DNA of 64,000 nt, taken from the NCBI GenBank assembly GCA_031425155.1, contig JANPIV010000012.1, forward strand, positions 1 through 64,000, written 5' to 3'. Source of the stretch: M3007 sp031425155. Lineage in GTDB: Bacteria; Bacteroidota; Bacteroidia; Chitinophagales; Saprospiraceae. The notes under the pieces were generated by a model that was given only the letters and a program-made list of their open reading frames with translations, made no database searches and was not told the origin of the DNA. Shown in pieces: positions 57,516 to 64,000 of the stretch (the first letter of the stretch is position 1; each line of letters starts with the position of its first letter). The position numbers and the translations under genes were made by a program.

Positions 57516-59933
57516 ATGCTAAAAAACAATCTGCTCCTCGCTTTTCGAGCGCTCAAAACCAACGGCGGCTACACGCTGATTAATCTCGCCGGATTGAGTA
57601 TCGGCCTGGTCTCTTGTCTGCTCATTGTGCTGTACATCAGCCACGAACTGAGTTTCGATGGGTTTCATAGCAAAAAGGAGCGTATTTACCGCCTCAATTA
57701 TGATGTCCTGATGGGCGGCAAGCAGATTTTGTCGCCTTCAGTGCCCGTTTTTGTGGCACCGCAACTGAAAAACCAGTTCCCGGAAATCGAAGACGCTACG
57801 CGGTTTTCGAGCGAATGGCGGCCCCGCACCATCCGGTACGGCGAAACCATGTTCGACGAACCGGGCTTTTGTTACGCCGACCCCAATTTTTTCAACGTGC
57901 TGGATTTCAAAGCCGTGCAAGGCGATATTTCCACCGCGTTGAGCCGTCCCAATACGCTCGTCATTACGGAGAAAATGGCGCATAAATACTTCGGCAACGC
58001 TTCGCCGCTGGGCAAACAACTCAATTTCAATAACAAAAAAGACTACGAAATCGTGGCGGTCGTGGAAAACATACCCGCCAATTCGCATTTCTCGTTCAAT
58101 TTTTTGACCTCGCATTACAGTCTCGACGATTTCGCTGCCGCAGAGAGCAAGGAAGAATGGAACAACCCCAACTATACCACCTGGCTGCTGATGCGACCCG
58201 GCACCGATCCCGCCGCCCTCGCCGCGAAAATTGAAAAATGGGTCAACCCCGAAGCCGACCCCGACCAAAACGCCCTGCACCTGCCGCTGGAACCGCTCAC
58301 AGCGGTGCATTTCAACACGCAAGCCTTCAACTTTGCCAATCAACTCCGCATCACTGATCGCAGTTACCTCGGCATTTTCGGGGTGGTCGCTGCGCTGATT
58401 TTGGGGATGGCTTGCGTCAATTATGTCAACCTGACCACCGCCCGCGCCTCGATGCGCGCCAAAGAAGTCGGCATTCGCAAAGCAGTCGGAGCGCAAAAGG
58501 GGCAATTGATGTGGCAGTTTTTGAGCGAATCGTTTTTGTTGTTGCTGCCGGCCGTGCTGATTTCGGTTGGTTTGACATGGGCGTTTTTGCCGACGTTGAA
58601 TGCTTTGCTCGGGCAGGACATCCCGTTCCGGTTGTTGGAAGCGCGATTTTTGGCAGGCATCGGGGCGGGCTGGTTGTTGCTTTCCGTGTTGGCGGGACTT
58701 TATCCGGCCGTCATGTTGGCGCGTTTCAGACCGATGACCGTGCTGAAAGGGCAGTTGGTCCAGCAGGGTGGGGTCGGAATAACGCTGCGCCGGGGGCTGG
58801 TGATTTGCCAATTTGCCATTTCGACCATGCTGATTGTCGGGGTCGTCGTCGTGCGCGCGCAACTTGATTTTATGCAAACAAAAAAACTTGGGCTGGACAA
58901 AGAGCAGGTTATCCTTTTACGGGGCAATGTGGAATTGTTAGGTCGTCTCGAGCCTTTTTGCGAACGACTGCGGACGTTGAGCGGCGTCGAATCGGTGGCG
59001 CGTGCCGGGCGTTCGCCGTTTGAGACCGTCATCGGCAACGGTTTTTCGCTCAACCCCAATCCTGCCGACGGTAGCGACTGGCACATGGTGGGCGGCATTG
59101 CTGCTGATGTCCATTATTTGCAAACGCTTGGTATTCAATTGCTTGCAGGGCGCAATTTCGACCCCACGAAAATTCGGGGCGACAGCACCATCAACGAATT
59201 CATCGTCAATGAAGCCTTTTTGCGGCACTATAACCTCACGGCAGCGGAAGCGGTCGGGCGGAAATGCCTGCTCGGCAACTCGGCGCAGCGCGGGCCGGGC
59301 ACCATCGTAGGCGTGGTGGCCGATTTTCACACCGCTTCGCTCCGGGGGAAAGTGGAACCAGTGGTGCTTTTCAACGAACCAGGATTGATGCACTTTGCCT
59401 CGGCACTGGTGCGGGTTGGCAAGGGGCAAGACATGTCGAAGGTGCTATCGCAAGTGGAAACCGCGTGGAAATCGGTGGTGCCCATGCGCCCTTTCAATTG
59501 CATCTTTCTCGACGAACAATACGACGCGCTCTACCGCACCGAACAGCGTATGGGTTCGCTGATGTCGTTTTTTTCGGGGTTTGCCATTTTGGTGGCCTGT
59601 TTGGGGCTGTTTGGCCTCGCCACCTTCATGGCCGAGCGGCGCATGAAGGAAATCGGCATTCGCAAAGTACTTGGCGCGAGCGTGAGTAGTATTACGGGCC
59701 TCCTGGCCCGTGACTTTATAAAACTAGTCGTGATCGCCATTGTCATCGCGTCGCCCCTGGCTTATTACTTTATGAATAAGTGGCTTGCTGATTTCGCTTA
59801 TCACATTGATCTGCAATGGTGGATGTTTGTACTGGCGGGTTCAGCCGCCATCCTGATCGCTTTTCTAACGGTGAGTTTTCAGAGTATAAAAGCGGCGTTG
59901 ACTAATCCGGTGAAGTCATTGCGCAGCGAGTAA
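57516..59933 (+). CDS. MacB/FtsX-type ABC permease 4
   Basis: An 805-residue member: first helix LINLAGLSIGLVSCLLIVLY, FtsX 1 with RAKEVGIRKAVGAQKGQL (~318), second periplasmic region (GVESVARAGRSPFETVIG) and FtsX 2 with RRMKEIGIRKVLGASVSS near 710, end NPVKSLRSE. The codons near the end are almost the same as those of permease 1 (hairpin and ttataaaactagt), whereas the rest has diverged: evidence of gene conversion at the 3' end. Starts 95 bases after permease 3. Confidence 0.94.
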   Translation: MLKNNLLLAFRALKTNGGYTLINLAGLSIGLVSCLLIVLYISHELSFDGFHSKKERIYRLNYDVLMGGKQILSPSVPVFVAPQLKNQFPEIEDATRFSSEWRPRTIRYGETMFDEPGFCYADPNFFNVLDFKAVQGDISTALSRPNTLVITEKMAHKYFGNASPLGKQLNFNNKKDYEIVAVVENIPANSHFSFNFLTSHYSLDDFAAAESKEEWNNPNYTTWLLMRPGTDPAALAAKIEKWVNPEADPDQNALHLPLEPLTAVHFNTQAFNFANQLRITDRSYLGIFGVVAALILGMACVNYVNLTTARASMRAKEVGIRKAVGAQKGQLMWQFLSESFLLLLPAVLISVGLTWAFLPTLNALLGQDIPFRLLEARFLAGIGAGWLLLSVLAGLYPAVMLARFRPMTVLKGQLVQQGGVGITLRRGLVICQFAISTMLIVGVVVVRAQLDFMQTKKLGLDKEQVILLRGNVELLGRLEPFCERLRTLSGVESVARAGRSPFETVIGNGFSLNPNPADGSDWHMVGGIAADVHYLQTLGIQLLAGRNFDPTKIRGDSTINEFIVNEAFLRHYNLTAAEAVGRKCLLGNSAQRGPGTIVGVVADFHTASLRGKVEPVVLFNEPGLMHFASALVRVGKGQDMSKVLSQVETAWKSVVPMRPFNCIFLDEQYDALYRTEQRMGSLMSFFSGFAILVACLGLFGLATFMAERRMKEIGIRKVLGASVSSITGLLARDFIKLVVIAIVIASPLAYYFMNKWLADFAYHIDLQWWMFVLAGSAAILIAFLTVSFQSIKAALTNPVKSLRSE
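59694..59711 (+). repeat. Coding palindrome shared by three permeases (copy 3)
   Basis: ACGGGCC, TCCT, GGCCCGT in permease 4; the outer C of copy 1 is T here, so the stem is 7 base pairs plus a wobble. Confidence 0.82.
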
Positions 59934-59990
59934 AGTATTTTTCAACACAAAAGGCACAAAAGAAGACAAAAGAGAATAAAAGTTATAAAC

Positions 59991-62426
59991 ATGATTCAAA
60001 ATTACTTCACCATCGCCCTGCGTTCCCTCTGGAAAAACAGGGGTATTTCCGCTATCAACATCGTCGGTTTGTCCGTGGGACTAGCCTGTTTCGCGCTGTT
60101 TTTGCTGGACGTACTGAACGAGTACAGTTTCGACCGTTTTCATACGAAAGCCGACCGCTTGTTTGCGGTGTATGAAGCCATTGGTGAAATAAGCGGCCAG
60201 CCAGCCCAAAAAATGAGCGCGTTACCCATGCCGCTTGGTCCGGCGTTGAAAGCCGATTTGCCGGATGTGGAACGTTTTGCGCGCTTGCAGGGTGCGGACG
60301 AAACCTTCCTGGTGCGTACGCCGAACGGTGTGGTAGAAGAGCAGGCCTGTTTTGTGGACCCAGCGTTTTTCGAGATGTTCAGTTTCCCATTTTTATACGG
60401 CAATGCTTCCTCCGCGCTCACCGCGCCGGGCAACGTGGTTTTGACCGAAAAAATGGCCCTGAAACTGTTCGGTGAATCCAATCCAACGGGCAAAACACTG
60501 GAAATAAATATCATTGGAGGAGTGCATTTCGAGCCGTTTACCGTCTCCGCCGTCGTGCAGGATTTACCCTCCAATTCGAGCCTTCAATTTGGCATTTTAA
60601 TGCCGTTTGAAAAATTCGCCGCCAGCGAACGTGGTCGGGAAGCCGCCACGAACTGGGGCCAATTGTCCATGCAAACCTTCGTGGAATTGCGCCCTGGCTC
60701 CGGCTTGTCCAAAAATCAAGCGCGCCTGGACCAGTTTTTCGGGAAATACTATCCAGACGTAGAAAAAAGCCTGCGTGATAATGGTCTGTGGAATAAACCG
60801 GAAATGCCGGTCACCTTCGGCCTTTTGCCGGTGCAGGCATTGCACCACGACCCGGATTTAGGCACCAATCCCGCTCTTTCGCTGATTTTGCTGGCCATCG
60901 GCGGCATTATTTTATTCATCGCCTGCATCAATTTCACGACGCTGGCCATTGGTCGTTCGGCAGGCCGGGCGCGGGAAATCGGGGTGCGCAAAGTTGTTGG
61001 TGCCAGCCGGGGACAACTTTCCCGGCAATTTTTGATGGAAGCCATTCTGCTCAGCGGCTTTTCGATGGCAGCGGGCATTGGTCTGGTCAATATCCTGCTT
61101 CCACTGTTCAATCAATTGACTGACAAGCATTTGTATTTTGATTTTCAACAATTTCCCGAACTGTTCTGGCTCGTTCCGGGGCTGGCCTTGCTGGTTGGCG
61201 GGCTGGCCGGGAGTTATCCGGCGTTCGTACTGTCGGGTTTTTCGCCGCTCGAAACCTTGAAAAGCAAATTGAAAATTGGCGGGGAAAACTGGTTCACCAA
61301 ATCACTCGTCACCTTCCAATTCGTGCTTTCGGTCGGCCTGATGACTTGCACGTTCATCATGCTGCGGCAGATGGATTTTTTACGCTCCAAAAACCCGGGT
61401 TTTGACAAAGAAAATGTAGTGATCGTGAATGCTGACGGCGCAGAATATCCAGAAAAAATCCTTGCCCGCTTTCGCCAGTCTCTCGCCGGGCGCCCGGAAA
61501 TCGAGGGCATCAGCAGCGCGGAACTTTCACTCGGCGCGGGTGCGGGTTCGAGTAACAACCGGTTCGATTATGAGGGGAAAACCAAAATAATTTTTGAATA
61601 TTTTATTGATCCGAACTACCTGCGGGTGCTGAAAATGCCGCTCTTGTCGGGACGAAATTTTGACCCCAACGTGGTGCAGGATACGGTGAATTCGGTGATT
61701 ATGAACGAAACCGCCGTCCGTGATTTCGGCTGGACAAACGAAACGGCAATCGGCCAGGTTCTTACCGGCTACAACCAAAGCGATCCAAAGCGCAATCCGG
61801 TGGTGATCGGGGTCGTGCGGGATTATAATTTCCGCTCGTTCCACGAAAAGGTGTACCCGATGATGCTGAATATGTTTCATGGCAGCATGCCGCGACAATT
61901 TTTAGTCCGCATCGCTCCCGGCGACCCACGCCGCGCGCTCGACCAAATGCAGTCCGCCTGGGCCGCTGCGGAGCCCATATTGCCGTTCCGTTATTCGTTT
62001 TTGGACGAAAATCTGCAAAAATTTTATGTGGCTGAATCCCGCATGAGTACGACGATTGGCTGGGCGGGCGGCATTGCGGTGTTTCTGGCCTGTCTGGGCC
62101 TGTTTGGTCTGGCGACCCTGGCCACGCTGAACCGCACTAAAGAAATCGGTATTCGCAAAGTGCTGGGTGCGAGTGTGGCGGGCATCACGGGTTTGCTGGC
62201 CAAAGATTTTTTGAAATTAGTCGTCATCGCCATCGTCATTGCCTCGCCCATCGCCTGGTATTTGATGCAGCATTGGCTGGCAGATTTTGCCTATCGTATT
62301 GATATTCAATGGTGGATGTTCGTAGCGGCGGGTTTAGGTGCCGTGCTGATCGCTTTTTTGACGGTTGGTTTTCAGAGTGTGAAAGCGGCACTGGCGAATC
62401 CGGTCAAATCATTGCGCAGCGAGTGA
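59991..62426 (+). CDS. MacB/FtsX-type ABC permease 5
   Basis: An 811-residue member: first helix INIVGLSVGLACFALFLLDV, periplasmic domain, FtsX 1 with GRAREIGVRKVVGASRGQL (~325), second periplasmic region (EIEGISSAELSLGAGAGSSN) and FtsX 2 with NRTKEIGIRKVLGASVAG near 715; end NPVKSLRSE. The end codes ITGLLAKDFLKLVVIAIVI without the coding hairpin and is closer to permease 2. Starts 57 bases after permease 4. Confidence 0.94.
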   Translation: MIQNYFTIALRSLWKNRGISAINIVGLSVGLACFALFLLDVLNEYSFDRFHTKADRLFAVYEAIGEISGQPAQKMSALPMPLGPALKADLPDVERFARLQGADETFLVRTPNGVVEEQACFVDPAFFEMFSFPFLYGNASSALTAPGNVVLTEKMALKLFGESNPTGKTLEINIIGGVHFEPFTVSAVVQDLPSNSSLQFGILMPFEKFAASERGREAATNWGQLSMQTFVELRPGSGLSKNQARLDQFFGKYYPDVEKSLRDNGLWNKPEMPVTFGLLPVQALHHDPDLGTNPALSLILLAIGGIILFIACINFTTLAIGRSAGRAREIGVRKVVGASRGQLSRQFLMEAILLSGFSMAAGIGLVNILLPLFNQLTDKHLYFDFQQFPELFWLVPGLALLVGGLAGSYPAFVLSGFSPLETLKSKLKIGGENWFTKSLVTFQFVLSVGLMTCTFIMLRQMDFLRSKNPGFDKENVVIVNADGAEYPEKILARFRQSLAGRPEIEGISSAELSLGAGAGSSNNRFDYEGKTKIIFEYFIDPNYLRVLKMPLLSGRNFDPNVVQDTVNSVIMNETAVRDFGWTNETAIGQVLTGYNQSDPKRNPVVIGVVRDYNFRSFHEKVYPMMLNMFHGSMPRQFLVRIAPGDPRRALDQMQSAWAAAEPILPFRYSFLDENLQKFYVAESRMSTTIGWAGGIAVFLACLGLFGLATLATLNRTKEIGIRKVLGASVAGITGLLAKDFLKLVVIAIVIASPIAWYLMQHWLADFAYRIDIQWWMFVAAGLGAVLIAFLTVGFQSVKAALANPVKSLRSE

Positions 62427-62472
62427 GATTTTCACAAACAAGTGGGTTTCAACAATTTCAAAAACTACGATT

Positions 62473-64000
62473 ATGTTACAAAACTATCTAAAACTCGCTT
62501 TCCGCAATCTCACGCGCAACCGGCTCTATACCGTGCTCAATATTGTGGGCTTAGGAGTGAGCATCACTTTGATGATATGGGGTTACCAAACCTACCGCTT
62601 TTGTTTCAGTATGGACGATTTTCACGCCGATAAGGAGCATCTTTTCCGGGCGGTTGTCACCCGGGAGGGCAACGATGAACTCAAAGGCGTTTGCCCGCTC
62701 CCGGTGGCACAAATGGCGCAACGCGATTTTGCCAGTATCACCGCATCGGTGCGTTGGGATAGCCGGGGTTGCGACATCAAAGGGGACCAAAGCGAACCGT
62801 TCTCCGAAGAGGTGCATTTCACCGACCCTGCTTTTTTTTCGCTGTTCAATTTTCCGCTCGTCATGGGCGACCACGATCTTTCCGATAAAAACGCCGTGTT
62901 ATTGACGGAAAAAATGGTGGAAAAATATTTTGGCAAAACTAACCCATTGGGCAAGACCTTGCTGCTGTATGCAGGCGAAAAACGCGCTCTCCCACTCTTG
63001 GTAAAAGGCGTATTGAAAGATATACCCCCGAACTCTTCTTTCCGTTTTGATTTTCTGACCAATATCGAAAACCTAAAAACGAGCGATTCTACTTTCTTTC
63101 AACCTGACGATTGGAAATGGTTCTTGGACGCGGTGATTTTCAAAATACCCAACGCTGCCGACGCGGCACACTTGGCTGCCGATTTTAACCAATACCTCCC
63201 CCAACAAAATGCTGCCCGTCAAGACTGGAAGGTCACGAGTTTCCGTTTGCTGCCCTTGTCAACGATCAACGATCAGGCGGAATACATTGCCTCCAACGGT
63301 TTGCTGGGCCGCCCCAACGATGCCGCCGCCTATGGTGCCTTGATGATGGCCTGTTTGATCTTTTTCTCGGCCTGCCTCAATTTTGCCAACACCACCGTCG
63401 CCCGCTCCAATCGCCGCCTGCGCGAGATGGGCGTGCGCAAAGTGATGGGCGGCACCCGCGCCCAACTGATGCGGCAGATGCTACTGGAATGCGCGGCAGT
63501 CGTGGCCATGGCCATTGGTGTTTCGATCCTGATGACCCATTGGTGGGTGCCAATGGCAAACAGTATGTTCAATGGCTTGGAGTCACACGCCGATTTTCTG
63601 CACGACCGGGTATTGCAGGTATTCTTATTAGGGCTGTTTGTGTTCACCACGCTCTTGGCCGGTTCTTATCCGGCGTTTTATATCAGTAGTTTCAATCCCA
63701 GCCGGATATTCAGGGGCGCGGTAAAATTTGGCGGCACCAACCTGTTCTCGCGGGTTTTACTGGGTTTGCAGGTGGTGGTCTCGCTCATCACGGTGGTCGC
63801 GGGAGTGTCCTTTGCCCGCAATGCCACTTTCCAAAAGAATTTCGATTACGGCTATAACCGCAGCGACTTGATCGGCGTAGCGGTCTCCGACCAAAACACC
63901 TACGATGCGCTCCGCAATGCGGTGCAGCAACTGCCGGGCGTAGAGTCGGTGGCAGGCACCCGCCACCACATTGGTTTTGGCAACCGCTCCATCACCGTCG
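62473..64000 (+). CDS. MacB/FtsX-type ABC permease 6 (truncated by window end)
   Basis: The first 509 residues of a further permease starting at the ATG at 62473 (MLQNYLKLAFRNLTRNRLYT). First helix LNIVGLGVSITLMIWGYQTY, periplasmic domain with VHFTDPAFFSLFNFPLVMGD, FtsX 1 with RLREMGVRKVMGGTRAQLM, and helices to LLGLQVVVSLITVVAGVSF; the window ends in the second periplasmic domain. The N-terminal 20 residues resemble permease 2 but the rest is the most diverged of the set. Frame is open to the last base. The array continues beyond the window or ends with this gene. Confidence 0.92.
   Translation, partial: MLQNYLKLAFRNLTRNRLYTVLNIVGLGVSITLMIWGYQTYRFCFSMDDFHADKEHLFRAVVTREGNDELKGVCPLPVAQMAQRDFASITASVRWDSRGCDIKGDQSEPFSEEVHFTDPAFFSLFNFPLVMGDHDLSDKNAVLLTEKMVEKYFGKTNPLGKTLLLYAGEKRALPLLVKGVLKDIPPNSSFRFDFLTNIENLKTSDSTFFQPDDWKWFLDAVIFKIPNAADAAHLAADFNQYLPQQNAARQDWKVTSFRLLPLSTINDQAEYIASNGLLGRPNDAAAYGALMMACLIFFSACLNFANTTVARSNRRLREMGVRKVMGGTRAQLMRQMLLECAAVVAMAIGVSILMTHWWVPMANSMFNGLESHADFLHDRVLQVFLLGLFVFTTLLAGSYPAFYISSFNPSRIFRGAVKFGGTNLFSRVLLGLQVVVSLITVVAGVSFARNATFQKNFDYGYNRSDLIGVAVSDQNTYDALRNAVQQLPGVESVAGTRHHIGFGNRSITV

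Noticed and set aside
1..64000. Search by eye for tRNA, rRNA, riboswitches and complete insertion sequences
   Set aside because: No cloverleaf with a CCA-type end, no rRNA-like block, no known riboswitch core and no transposase gene was recognised. A covariance-model search would be decisive.

Overview
The window reads as chromosomal DNA of a Bacteroidota bacterium, most likely from the Saprospiria/Cytophagia side of the phylum. The reasons are two secreted proteins with type IX secretion C-terminal sorting domains (16553-18718, 24504-25277), an arginine cluster that uses the argF' type transcarbamylase instead of ornithine transcarbamylase, a LytS/LytTR pair, a TAnnTTTG-like promoter signal in several leaders, and long arrays of ~810-residue MacB/FtsX-type permeases. 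The family-level placement is inference. No rRNA, tRNA, CRISPR array or complete insertion sequence was seen.

Layout. 0.3-5.9 kb: a pyruvate kinase-like enzyme, a DUF2953/GerW-type pair, a lone receiver protein, a small glycogen-binding-type domain protein, a membrane protein and an L,D-transpeptidase. 6.0-9.6 kb: two tandem-domain universal stress proteins, a helical protein, an SDR dehydrogenase and a second copy of the membrane protein family seen at 4.2 kb. 9.9-13.8 kb: PEP synthase and an acetyl-CoA hydrolase/CoA-transferase, divergent. 14.1-16.3 kb: a B12-binding radical SAM protein with a methyltransferase. 16.5-19.6 kb: a secreted Ycf48/BNR-repeat protein and a ZIP metal transporter. 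19.6-21.7 kb: a sulfur module (SQR-like flavoprotein, TusE/DsrC-like protein, DsrE2-like protein). 22-24.4 kb: a GlxA-type regulator, two VOC proteins and the tail of a lost dihydrofolate reductase-like gene. 24.5-31 kb: DUF4252 secreted protein, YceI, LytS/LytTR, zinc alcohol dehydrogenase, DnaJ/CbpA, a thermonuclease-like lipoprotein. 31-35.9 kb: an NtrY-like kinase and NtrC-like activator enclosing small genes. 36.3-45.0 kb: an eight-gene, one-direction arginine cluster (GNAT, argG, argC, argD, argF', argB, argE, argH). 46.0-64.0 kb: a MacAB-like export locus of one adaptor, two ATPases and at least six giant permeases, the last cut by the window end.

The arginine cluster looks like a complete linear pathway from glutamate: the GNAT protein is the probable first-step acyltransferase, and the transcarbamylase carries Val at the position that separates acetyl- from succinyl-ornithine enzymes, so the acyl group may be succinyl. 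The ABC locus could be controlled by the nearby NtrC/NtrY pair, but this is a guess from gene content.

The most unusual feature is the density of short palindromic elements in almost every intergenic gap. At least a dozen sequence types occur; four appear twice in related form. They sit strikingly close to gene 3' ends: in at least five genes (4210, 6016, argB, argF', argG) the stop codon, and in some the last codons, are contributed by the palindrome. None carries a transposase.
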